Assembly: GCF_002934455.1 (NCBI RefSeq)
Contig: NZ_PTIR01000003.1
Span: forward strand, 186,001 to 250,000
DNA from: Trinickia symbiotica
GTDB lineage: Bacteria > Pseudomonadota > Gammaproteobacteria > Burkholderiales > Burkholderiaceae
DNA length: 64,000 bases
Reading direction: 5' to 3'
A program made the position numbers and the translations under genes. Below the pieces are notes generated by a model. That model was not told the DNA's origin, made no database searches, and saw nothing but the letters and a program-made list of their open reading frames with translations. Below are positions 42,249 to 49,970 of the stretch, one piece after another. Every line of letters begins with the position of its first letter. The stretch's first letter is position 1.

Positions 42249-43412
42249 GTGACATACGAACTAACAGACGACCAGGTTCAGATCCGCGACCTCATCCGGC
42301 GCGTCGCGAGGGAGCGCGTGGCGCCGCGCGCCGACGAGATCGACCGCACGGCCGAGTATCCGCATGACATGTACGCACTACTTAAGGAATTGGGCCTCTT
42401 CACGCTACCGTTCCCCGACGCGTACGGCGGCGCTGGGAGCGTCATGTCGGCCTGTATCGCTGTCGAGGAGTTCGGACGCGTTTGCTACAACACCGGCTAT
42501 CTTCTAGTCGTGCAGTGGACGCCGTTCGGCGCCATTCTCGAAGGCGGCACTGAAGCTCAAAAGGCGCGCCTGCTACCGGGCCTGGCCTCGGGCGAGCTGC
42601 GCGGCGCGCTTTCCATCACCGAAGCACAAAGCGGCTCCGACGTCTCCGGCATCCGCACCACGGCGCGACGCACAGAGGGCGGCTATGTGCTGAACGGTTC
42701 GAAGATCTGGTGCACGAATTCGCATATCGCCGACTTCATCCTCGTCGCGGCGAGGACGCTCGATGAGGAAGGCCAGCCGCTCGGGATCAATCTTTTCATC
42801 GTCGAGCGCAACACGCCCGGCCTCGCGATCGGCAATGAGGAAGACAAGATGGGTGCCCGCGGCGTAGCGTCGTGCCCGCTTTATTTCGACGACGCCTTCA
42901 TCCGTTCCGAAGACCGTCTCGGCCCGGAAGGCGGGCAAGGATTCAAGGTGGCCATGGAGGCGCTCAACACGAGCCGCCCCATTGTGGCCGCGCGCGCGGT
43001 CGGCATCGCGCAGGGCGCGATTGATCACACCGTCAAATTCATTCAGGACCGCGTGGCATTCGGTCAGACCATCAGCAACTTCCAGGGCGTGCGCTGGATG
43101 ATCGCCGACATGGTGACGCAAACGGAAGCCGCGCGCCAGTTGGTCTATCGCACCGCGTCGCTCGTCGACGCCGGCGTGCGCGGCCGGGAACTGGCCCCGA
43201 TGGCCGCGATGGCGAAGATGTTCGCGTCCGATGTCGCCATGAAAGTCGCGACCGACGCCGTGCAGCTCTTTGGCGCGGCCGGCATCTCGAACGAATATCC
43301 GATCAACCGCTATTTCCGCGACGCAAAGGTGGTGCAGATCATTGAAGGCACCAACCAGATTCAGCGAAACATCATCGCGGACAACGTGCTTGGCCGCGTC
43401 AGGAAAAACTGA
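42249..43412 (+). CDS. Acyl-CoA dehydrogenase, probable cyclohexanecarboxyl-CoA dehydrogenase (AliB-like)
   Basis: A 387-residue ACAD of the homotetramer type. It has ITEAQSGSDVSGIRTTA, LNGSKIWCTNSH, DRVAFGQTISNFQGVRWMIADM, and the intact C-terminal IIEGTNQIQRNIIADNVLG with the glutamate that the pair subunits lack. It is first in an operon with BadH and BadI, where the alicyclic-acid pathway expects a cyclohexanecarboxyl-CoA dehydrogenase. The GTG at 42249 keeps the usual N-terminus (TYELTDDQVQIRDLIRRVAR); the longer upstream frame runs through the promoter and is rejected. Confidence 0.85.
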   Translation: MTYELTDDQVQIRDLIRRVARERVAPRADEIDRTAEYPHDMYALLKELGLFTLPFPDAYGGAGSVMSACIAVEEFGRVCYNTGYLLVVQWTPFGAILEGGTEAQKARLLPGLASGELRGALSITEAQSGSDVSGIRTTARRTEGGYVLNGSKIWCTNSHIADFILVAARTLDEEGQPLGINLFIVERNTPGLAIGNEEDKMGARGVASCPLYFDDAFIRSEDRLGPEGGQGFKVAMEALNTSRPIVAARAVGIAQGAIDHTVKFIQDRVAFGQTISNFQGVRWMIADMVTQTEAARQLVYRTASLVDAGVRGRELAPMAAMAKMFASDVAMKVATDAVQLFGAAGISNEYPINRYFRDAKVVQIIEGTNQIQRNIIADNVLGRVRKN

Positions 43413-43459
43413 CAAGACAGTTCGGCAAATGGGCAAGCGACAATAAAGAGGACAGGCAA

Positions 43460-43936
43460 ATGGAAGAAATCGAAACGGTTGGCTTGGGGATTCACTGGGA
43501 AGACCTGCCCATTGGACGCAAGTTCAAGACCGTCGGCCGCACGGTCACCGAGACCGATGTCGTCAACTTCGTTTCCGTGACCGGCATGCTGGAGGTGCTG
43601 TTCACGAACACCGAATTTCTCCGGGAGCAATCGGCCATCAAAGGGCGCGTCGCGCCGGGCGCGCTGGTTTTTACGCTGATGGAAGGGCTGCTCACGCAAG
43701 CCACCATGCAAGGCGTCGGCTTCGCGTTCTTGAACATGGAACTCGACATCAAAGGTCCGACGTATGTCGGCGACACCATTCATGTGGAATGCGAAGTGAC
43801 CGAATGCCGGCCAAGCAAGGGACGACCCGGGCTTGGACTCGTGCGTACGCGTAATCGCGTGATCAAGCAGGACGGCACGGAAGTGATGGTCTATACGCCG
43901 CTCAGGCTCGTGAAGGGCAAAGAATACAAGGCTTGA
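43460..43936 (+). CDS. MaoC-like hot-dog protein lacking the hydratase Asp/His pair
   Basis: A 158-residue single hot-dog protein. The MaoC signature position reads SVTGMLEVLFTN instead of SGDxNPxH, so both the catalytic Asp and His are replaced (Met and Phe). The rest, IKGPTYVGDTIHVECEVTE and TRNRVIKQDGTEVMVY, is typical. It may be a non-catalytic partner of a hydratase, a thioesterase-like hot-dog enzyme, or a hydratase with a different mechanism. It lies between the ACAD and the CoA-transferase, where the ring-opening route would need a cyclohexenecarboxyl-CoA hydratase (BadK in Rhodopseudomonas). Confidence 0.78.
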   Translation: MEEIETVGLGIHWEDLPIGRKFKTVGRTVTETDVVNFVSVTGMLEVLFTNTEFLREQSAIKGRVAPGALVFTLMEGLLTQATMQGVGFAFLNMELDIKGPTYVGDTIHVECEVTECRPSKGRPGLGLVRTRNRVIKQDGTEVMVYTPLRLVKGKEYKA

Positions 43937-43938
43937 GC

Positions 43939-45192
43939 ATGCACAACCCCCAACAACCGCTGCAACGGGCGACCGGACCGTTGGCCGGCGTCCGCGTGAT
44001 CGATCTGACCATCAATGTGCTCGGCCCCGTCGCGACGCAGCTTTTGGGCGACATGGGTGCGGATGTCATCAAGATCGAACCGCCCGAAGGCGACCAGAAC
44101 CGCAAGAACGGTCCCGGCCGTAACCCGGACATGGCGGTCTTCTACACGATCATGAACCGCAACAAGCGCAGCGTGATCCTGAACCTCAAGCAGGCCGAAT
44201 GCCGCGAGGCGTTGCTCAAGCTCGTCGAGACGGCCGATGTCATCGTGCACAGCATGCGCCCGAGCGCGGCTGAGCGGCTCGGTATCGACTATGACAGCGT
44301 GAGAGCGCGCAACCCCCGCATCGTGTACGCATCGGGCGCGGGCTATCGCATCGACGGTCCCCACAAGGACCGCCCCGCTTTCGACGACGTCATCCAGGGC
44401 GAAAGCGGCATCGCCGCGATGAACCGCGATGCGGACGGATCGCCACGCTACTTCCCGACGGTGATCGTGGACAAGTTCTGCGGCTATGTGCTGGCGTCGT
44501 CGATCGGCATGGCGCTTTATCACCGCGAGCGCACGGGCTCGGGTCAGCTCGTTCACGTGCCGATGTTCGAGACGATGCTGCAGTTCAATCTATTCGAGCA
44601 TCTGTGGGAAGGCGCGCTAGGGTCGAACGATGGGACCGGTCTCGGCTATCCGCGCATGTTCTCGCCGCATCGCCGGCCCTATGCGACAAAGAACGGTCAC
44701 ATCTGCCTGCTTGCGGTGAACAACGAACAATGGCGCCGCGTGCTGCGCGCGATCGATGCGGCTCACCTTCTCGACGATCCGCGTTTTTGCCACATGGCGG
44801 AACGCATGCGCAACATCAACGAGCTTTACCGCATCGTCGGCGACGCCATCCTTACCAAGACCACCGAGGAGTGGAACGCCATTTTCGCCTCGGCCGACGT
44901 GCCTCACGGTCCCGTGCGCGACCTGAAAGACCTGATGCAGGACACGTACCTGAAGGAGACCGGGTTCTTCCAGCGATTCGAGCACCCGACGGAAGGCGAG
45001 ATGGTGATGACCTCGATTCCAGTTCACTTTTCCGAGTCTCCGGGCAATGTGCGCTATCTGCCGCCGAATCTCGGCGAGCACAGCGTCGAGGTTCTGATCG
45101 AAGCGGGCTACGGCGCGGATGAGGCGCGCGCGCTCGTTGCGCGGGCCACGGGGAAAGGCGAGGCGGTTTCGGAAGCGCTCAGCAAAGACTAA
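43939..45192 (+). CDS. Family III CoA-transferase (CaiB/BaiF)
   Basis: A 417-residue family III CoA-transferase: GVRVIDLTINVLGPVATQLLGDMGADVIKIEPP, NRNKRSVILNLK, VIVHSMRPSAAERLGI and the active-site aspartate region PAFDDVIQGESG. Unlike the 35817 racemase it lacks the AMACR His/Asp/Glu set. It would move CoA onto a free acid, perhaps the ring acid degraded by the downstream BadH and BadI. ATG 43939 is 2 nt after the MaoC-like stop; a TTG at 43933 is possible but less likely. Confidence 0.87.
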   Translation: MHNPQQPLQRATGPLAGVRVIDLTINVLGPVATQLLGDMGADVIKIEPPEGDQNRKNGPGRNPDMAVFYTIMNRNKRSVILNLKQAECREALLKLVETADVIVHSMRPSAAERLGIDYDSVRARNPRIVYASGAGYRIDGPHKDRPAFDDVIQGESGIAAMNRDADGSPRYFPTVIVDKFCGYVLASSIGMALYHRERTGSGQLVHVPMFETMLQFNLFEHLWEGALGSNDGTGLGYPRMFSPHRRPYATKNGHICLLAVNNEQWRRVLRAIDAAHLLDDPRFCHMAERMRNINELYRIVGDAILTKTTEEWNAIFASADVPHGPVRDLKDLMQDTYLKETGFFQRFEHPTEGEMVMTSIPVHFSESPGNVRYLPPNLGEHSVEVLIEAGYGADEARALVARATGKGEAVSEALSKD

Positions 45193-45230
45193 TCGGCGCG
45201 CGAGCGCCTGGCACATCACGGAGGGAATCA

Positions 45231-45995
45231 ATGAAGGGGCTCAAGGATAAGGTCGTCGTCGTTACAGGCGCCGCAGGCGGGATCGGAACGGCAATCAGCA
45301 AGCGGTTCGGCGAAGAAGGGTCCACCGTCGCCCTGTTTGACCTCAATCAAGAAGGCGCCGAACGTGTCGCGGCCGAAATCGAGGCGGCAGGCGGAAAGGC
45401 GCGCGCGTATCGCGTCGACATCACGGATCACGAAGGCGTCCACGCTGCCGTCGCCAAGGTCGAGCAAGAGCTCGGGCCGATCGAAGTGCTCGTCAACAAC
45501 GCCGGCTGGGACATGGGCGCCTTCTTCCTGCAAACCGAAAAGCCGTTCTGGGACAAGGTCGTCGCTATCAATCTCTATGGACCGCTCAACATGCACCACG
45601 CCGTGCTCAAGCGCATGGCCGAACGCGGCCGGGGCCGCGTCGTCAATATTTCCTCGGATGCGGGACGCGTGGGTTCGTCGATGGAAGCGGTGTACTCGTT
45701 CTGCAAAGGCGGCCTGATCGCATTCACGAAGACGATGGCGCGCGAGATGGCGCGTCAGCAGATCCCCGTCAATGTCATATGCCCTGGCCCCACCGCGACG
45801 CCGCTTCTCGACAACCTCGCGCAAGGCGAAAAAGGCGAGCGCATCAAGGCCGCGCTCGTCAAGGCCGTGCCATTCGGGCGCATGGGTGAGCCTGGAGACA
45901 TCTGCGGCATGGTCGCCTTCCTCGCAAGCGACGATGCAGCCTTCATCACCGGCCAGGTCATCAGCGTGTCCGGCGGCCTGACCATGGCCGGCTAA
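45231..45995 (+). CDS. badH: BadH-like 2-hydroxycyclohexanecarboxyl-CoA dehydrogenase
   Basis: A 254-residue SDR that follows R. palustris BadH closely: TGAAGGIG, VNNAGWDMG, INLYGPLNMHHAVLKRM, NISSDAGRVGSSMEAVYSFCKGG (YxxxK) and FITGQVISVSGGLTM. BadH oxidises 2-hydroxycyclohexane-1-carboxyl-CoA to the 2-keto compound with NAD. It is followed 43 nt later by a BadI-like gene, the next enzyme of the same route. Symbol given by homology and context; a substituted cyclohexane as true substrate is possible. GGAGGGAAT precedes the ATG. Confidence 0.86.
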   Translation: MKGLKDKVVVVTGAAGGIGTAISKRFGEEGSTVALFDLNQEGAERVAAEIEAAGGKARAYRVDITDHEGVHAAVAKVEQELGPIEVLVNNAGWDMGAFFLQTEKPFWDKVVAINLYGPLNMHHAVLKRMAERGRGRVVNISSDAGRVGSSMEAVYSFCKGGLIAFTKTMAREMARQQIPVNVICPGPTATPLLDNLAQGEKGERIKAALVKAVPFGRMGEPGDICGMVAFLASDDAAFITGQVISVSGGLTMAG

Positions 45996-46038
45996 ACGGC
46001 TCGGCCAGCGACATCCAACAACCACATCGGAACGCGAC

Positions 46039-46815
46039 ATGGAATTCAAGGACATTGTTTATCAGGAGGCCGATGGGGTCGCCACGATCACCATCAATCG
46101 CCCGAAGGTCTATAACGCATTCAACGCCAACACCTGTGAAGAGCTCATCAAGGCTTTCGGGCTCGCTGGATGGAACAAGGATATCGGCGTGGTCGTGCTC
46201 ACGGGCGCCGGCGACAAGGCGTTCTGCACGGGCGGCGACCAGTCCGGCGACGGCTACAACGGGCGCGGCACCGTCGGCCTGCCGATCGAGGAACTGCAAA
46301 GCATCATTCGCGACATTCCGAAGCCCGTGATCGCGCGCGTGAACGGCTATGCGATCGGCGGCGGAAACGTGCTCGTGACGATCTGCGATCTCGCCATCGC
46401 TTCCGAGACCGCGATCTTCGGCCAGGTCGGCCCGAAGGTGGGCTCGGTCGATCCCGGCTTCGGCACGGCGTACCTGGCGCGCATCATCGGCGAGAAGCGC
46501 GCGCGGGAAATCTGGTACCTGTGCCGCAAGTACAGCGCGAAACAGGCGCTCGACTGGGGTCTCATCAATGCGGTTGTGCCGCCCGAGCAACTCGATGCGG
46601 AAACGAAGAAGTGGTGCGATGAAATTCTGCAGATGAGCCCGACCGCCATCGCACTCGCGAAGCGCTCCTTCAATATCGACACGGAGAATATCCGCGGCAT
46701 CGGCGCCTTTGCGATGCAGGCGCTCGCGCTTTACTACGAGACGGATGAATCGAAGGAAGGCGGCAATGCATTCCGTGAGAAGCGCAAGCCGGAGTTTCGC
46801 AAGTATGTGAAGTAA
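46039..46815 (+). CDS. badI: BadI-like 2-ketocyclohexanecarboxyl-CoA hydrolase (ring-opening)
   Basis: A 258-residue crotonase of the BadI/MenB subgroup: AFCTGGDQSGDGYNGRGTVG, IEELQSIIRDIPKPVIARVNG, GYAIGGGNVL, FGQVGPKVGSVDPGFGTAYLAR and REKRKPEFRKYVK. The GRGTVGLP stretch separates BadI from MenB. BadI hydrolyses 2-ketocyclohexanecarboxyl-CoA to pimelyl-CoA, a retro-Dieckmann ring opening. Adjacent badH supports this. It ends the plus-strand operon. A substituted ring would give a substituted pimelyl-CoA. Confidence 0.87.
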   Translation: MEFKDIVYQEADGVATITINRPKVYNAFNANTCEELIKAFGLAGWNKDIGVVVLTGAGDKAFCTGGDQSGDGYNGRGTVGLPIEELQSIIRDIPKPVIARVNGYAIGGGNVLVTICDLAIASETAIFGQVGPKVGSVDPGFGTAYLARIIGEKRAREIWYLCRKYSAKQALDWGLINAVVPPEQLDAETKKWCDEILQMSPTAIALAKRSFNIDTENIRGIGAFAMQALALYYETDESKEGGNAFREKRKPEFRKYVK

Positions 46816-46831
46816 GCAGGTGCGCGCGCTT

Positions 46832-46865
46832 TCGGGGCGATTTGCGGGATGACGAGCCGCCCCGA
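46832..46865. terminator. Possible bidirectional terminator hairpin
   Basis: TCGGGGCG and CGCCCCGA form an 8-bp stem with an 18-nt loop between the convergent badI-like and NPD-like genes. No clear T-run follows, so confidence is limited. Confidence 0.4.
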
Positions 46866-46895
46866 GGTTGCGCGCATTGTTGTCACCCGGTCGGC

Positions 46896-47888
46896 CTACG
46901 TCACCAGCGCATTTAACCGGTTCATTGCGAGCGCGGCATCGTCGATGATCTCGTCGAAAATCGCCTCGACTCGTTTGATTGCATCGGCAAAGATCGCCGC
47001 ATGGCCATAGTCGATCATGCCCTTGCGCGTATCGCCGGTCACGTAGGCCTGGTGCGCAAGTGCGCCCATCACGTGAGGACGGAACTGCTCGAATTCAGTC
47101 ACCTGCGCGCGATCCAGTTCCAAGACCGCTTCTGCGCTCTCATTACGCAGCACGCGGTGGTGATCGCGAATCGCAGATTTGACGACGACGCTTTCGCTGC
47201 CGTCTCCCGCCACCACCTTTGCCTTGATGTCGGGATGAATCCACAGTTCGTCGGCAACCATCATGCGCGTGCCCATGATCACGGCGTCCGCGCCCATCGC
47301 GAGGACGCCCGCAAGTTGCCGCCCGGTGCCGATGCCGCCGCCGATCACGACAGGCAAGCCGATTTCGCGAGGCGCCTGCGCCGCCTGCACAATGCTGCCA
47401 ATTTGGTAGATGCCGGGATGGCCGCCGCATTCATTGCCGACGACGATCACACCATCGACACCCATGCGCACCGCCGTATGCGCATAGCGCACAGCGGGCA
47501 CCTTGTGCAAAACCTTGATGCCCGCTTCCTTCAGCAGCGGCACGACCGCTTCGGGGCTTGCGCCGGCCGTCTCGACACAAGCAACCTTCTCGTCAATCAG
47601 GATGCGGATCTGCTCCTTGACTCGCTCCGCACCGCCCGCTTGCCGCGATAGGTAGAGATTGACGCCGAAGTTCTTCCCACCGGTGAGTTCGCGGCAGATG
47701 CGTAGCTCGTTGCGGAATTCGTCGGCGTCGGGAAAACCGGCCCCCACAATGAATCCCATGCCGCCCGCATTGACGACGGCCGCGACATAGCGGGCGTCTG
47801 ACACGCGTGGCCCGAGACCACCGCAAAGTATCGGGTGACGGATGCCGAGCAGATCAGTGATCCGCGTCTTCAACAATTGTGGGCGCAC
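46896..47888 (-). CDS. NPD-like FMN oxidoreductase (nitronate monooxygenase family)
   Basis: A 330-residue TIM-barrel flavoprotein: LGIRHPILCGGLG at the N-terminus, VNAGGMGFI, the FMN phosphate region PVVIGGGIGTGRQLAGVLAMGADAVIMGTR and GNECGGHPG. The family includes 2-nitropropane dioxygenase and the steroid C/D-ring enzyme IpdC and FabK-type reductases. In a CoA-ester catabolic operon an enoyl-CoA reductase or IpdC-like role is more likely than nitronate oxidation. GTG start 47888 with AGGAAGGGAA upstream. A second paralogue lies at 54749-55726. Confidence 0.84.
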   Translation of the reverse strand: MRPQLLKTRITDLLGIRHPILCGGLGPRVSDARYVAAVVNAGGMGFIVGAGFPDADEFRNELRICRELTGGKNFGVNLYLSRQAGGAERVKEQIRILIDEKVACVETAGASPEAVVPLLKEAGIKVLHKVPAVRYAHTAVRMGVDGVIVVGNECGGHPGIYQIGSIVQAAQAPREIGLPVVIGGGIGTGRQLAGVLAMGADAVIMGTRMMVADELWIHPDIKAKVVAGDGSESVVVKSAIRDHHRVLRNESAEAVLELDRAQVTEFEQFRPHVMGALAHQAYVTGDTRKGMIDYGHAAIFADAIKRVEAIFDEIIDDAALAMNRLNALVT

Positions 47889-47992
47889 CGTGCGTTCCCT
47901 TCCTGCAATTCAGTTGAATGAGACGGTGTGACCGCCGCCCACTGCGCTGGTTTGTCAATTGCTGTAGCGCCTTGCCATGCGAGCCCAGTCGG

Positions 47993-48730
47993 TTATTGCC
48001 CCGCTTGCCACGCCATGCCGCCGTTCTGCTTTCTCTCCGCCAGCGCAGCCTTCTCGATGCGCAACGCCTCGTGCAGCGACGCCAGTGCGCCCTGATCGAT
48101 CACGCGCTTGACGGTTGCGACGAGATCCGGACGGCGGCTCGCGATCGTCCTCGCGAGGGCCCCAACACGCTCCATCAATTGATCGTGTGCGACGACCTCG
48201 TTGACGAGACCAATGCGCAATGCCGTGGCCGCGTCGAGCGGATCGCTCGTCAAGCTGATCTGCTTGGCCCACCTCGGCCCGACGATATACGGGAGCCTGG
48301 CGGTCATGCCGCCGCCGGCAAGCGCGCCGATTTTCGTATGAGTGTCGGCGAAGCGCGCTCGCTCGGAAGCGATGATGAAATCGCATCCCATCGCAAGCTC
48401 GAGTCCGCCAGTGACGGCAGCGCCGTTGACTGCCGCGATTGCGGGCTTCGAAAGGCGCGGCCACATGTCGATCATTTCCGCTACGCACGCCCGCGGCGCA
48501 TCGGGCGCGGAAAAATCGTTCAAGTCGAGTCCCGCGCAAAATGCCGGATCGGCGCCCGTCACAATCAGCACCCGCAGGCTCTCGTCCGCTTCGAAGTCGC
48601 GCAAGGCATCGACGAGCGCGCCGGTCAGCGCAAGGTTGAGTGCGTTTCGCGCATCGGGCCGATTCAGGGTAAGCGTGAGAACGGCGCCCTCACGTTGCAG
48701 GCCGAGCCAATCCGCTTGTTTTACGGTCAT
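47993..48730 (-). CDS. Enoyl-CoA hydratase
   Basis: A 245-residue crotonase with AFCAGLDLNDF and GAAVTGGLELAMGCD, where the catalytic Glu144 position is kept (GGLELA). The second glutamate region reads THTKIGALAGGG. It follows ACAD pair 4 by 19 nt and precedes the NPD-like gene by 104 nt. It is the best candidate in this operon for hydrating the product of pair 4. Confidence 0.85.
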   Translation of the reverse strand: MTVKQADWLGLQREGAVLTLTLNRPDARNALNLALTGALVDALRDFEADESLRVLIVTGADPAFCAGLDLNDFSAPDAPRACVAEMIDMWPRLSKPAIAAVNGAAVTGGLELAMGCDFIIASERARFADTHTKIGALAGGGMTARLPYIVGPRWAKQISLTSDPLDAATALRIGLVNEVVAHDQLMERVGALARTIASRRPDLVATVKRVIDQGALASLHEALRIEKAALAERKQNGGMAWQAGQ

Positions 48731-48749
48731 GACGACACCTCATGCATGT

Positions 48750-49910
48750 TCAAGCTGCCGCAGCCAACGCCTCGTCCTGAATGCGGCATGCGTAGCGATT
48801 CAGGTGATATTCCATGTTGCCGAACAACACATCGAGCACCAGATGCCGGCGATAGTGATGGCCAACCTTGTATTCGTTGGTGATGCCGTAGCCGCCGTGC
48901 AGTTGAATACCCTGCTGCGTGACGAACTTCGCGCTGCGCGTGGTCTGCGCCTTGCACCCCGATATCTCCACGCTGCGGTGCGCGCCGTCTTCGCCAAGTG
49001 CGAGCAACGCGCGGTGTGAGGTCGCGCGCGCCTGCATCGCATCGATCGCCATGTCGGCCATGCGGTGCTGCAGCGCCTGGAAACTTCCAATCGCGACGCC
49101 GAATTGCTTTCGCGTCTTGAGGTATTCCGCGGCGAGCTCGATCACGTCTTCGATGTCGCCGACGAGCTCGGCGCAGATTGCGACGATCGCTTCGTCCACG
49201 GCAGCCTGCAGCCCATCGAACGCATTCCCTGCTTCGCCAAGCACGTCCGCTTCGGCAACGATGACGCCATCGAGCTGTACGTCGGCGGACGGCGTGCCGT
49301 CGAGCAGCGCGCACGTCTTGAGCGACACGCCCGCCTGCTTCGGATCGACACGGAACACGCCGATACCGCCCTTCTCGTCGGCCGCGCCCGCCGTGCGGGC
49401 GACGACGAGCAGCCGGTCAGCAACGGGCGCGCCCACCACGATCGTCTTGTATCCGTCGAGCCGCCAGGTGTTGTCGACAGTTCGCTTCGCCGTGGCGCTC
49501 ACATAGTGCACCTGTCCACGCGCCTCTCGCTCGCTGTGGGCGACGGCATAGATCATTTCGCCTGCCACCATGTCACCGAGCCATGCCTCGCGCTGCCCTT
49601 CACGGCCACTGCGCGCAACGAGCGACGCCGGAAATACGCCGCACATCACATAAGGCTCCAGCACGAGTGCGCGGCCGAACTGCTCGGCCACGATCGCGCT
49701 TTCGACGGGCGAAAAACCCATGCCGCCCATGCTTTCCGGAACGGCAACACCGAGCCAGCCCATCTCGCCGAACGCGCGCCATGTCTCGCGCGAGAAGCCA
49801 CCCCCTTGCGACGCCAGTTTGCTGCGATGCTCGAACGTATAGCTCTTTTGCAAGAAGCGCTGCGCGCTTTCCTGCAACATGCGCTGTTCGTCGCTCAACT
49901 CAAAGTCCAT
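48750..49910 (-). CDS. Acyl-CoA dehydrogenase, smaller subunit of a heteromeric pair (pair 4)
   Basis: A 386-residue ACAD starting MDFELSDEQRMLQESAQRFL, with RKQFGVAIGSFQALQHRMAD and IQLHGGYGITNEYKVGHHYR. ATG 49910 matches the conserved N-terminus of the other small subunits; the frame is open 36 nt further upstream. It lies 60 nt after the large subunit, and the gap holds copy C of the GC-rich repeat. Confidence 0.87.
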   Translation of the reverse strand: MDFELSDEQRMLQESAQRFLQKSYTFEHRSKLASQGGGFSRETWRAFGEMGWLGVAVPESMGGMGFSPVESAIVAEQFGRALVLEPYVMCGVFPASLVARSGREGQREAWLGDMVAGEMIYAVAHSEREARGQVHYVSATAKRTVDNTWRLDGYKTIVVGAPVADRLLVVARTAGAADEKGGIGVFRVDPKQAGVSLKTCALLDGTPSADVQLDGVIVAEADVLGEAGNAFDGLQAAVDEAIVAICAELVGDIEDVIELAAEYLKTRKQFGVAIGSFQALQHRMADMAIDAMQARATSHRALLALGEDGAHRSVEISGCKAQTTRSAKFVTQQGIQLHGGYGITNEYKVGHHYRRHLVLDVLFGNMEYHLNRYACRIQDEALAAAA

Positions 49911-49927
49911 GCTGCATCCTCTGTAGA

Positions 49928-49950
49928 AAACGCCGGGCCGCCCCAAGTTC
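49928..49950. repeat. GC-rich intercistronic repeat, copy C (short)
   Basis: Contains AACGCCGGGCCGCCCCAAG, identical over 17 nt with copy A at about 9395-9412. Only the left part of the element is present. It lies between the two genes of ACAD pair 4. Confidence 0.6.
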
Positions 49951-49970
49951 TCTGCCCCGCGGGCACGGCA

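Noticed and set aside
46039-46815. Assigning the crotonase as MenB (menaquinone synthesis)
   Set aside because: MenB is related, but the GRGTVG-containing insertion and the adjacent BadH homologue favour BadI, and no other menaquinone genes are present.
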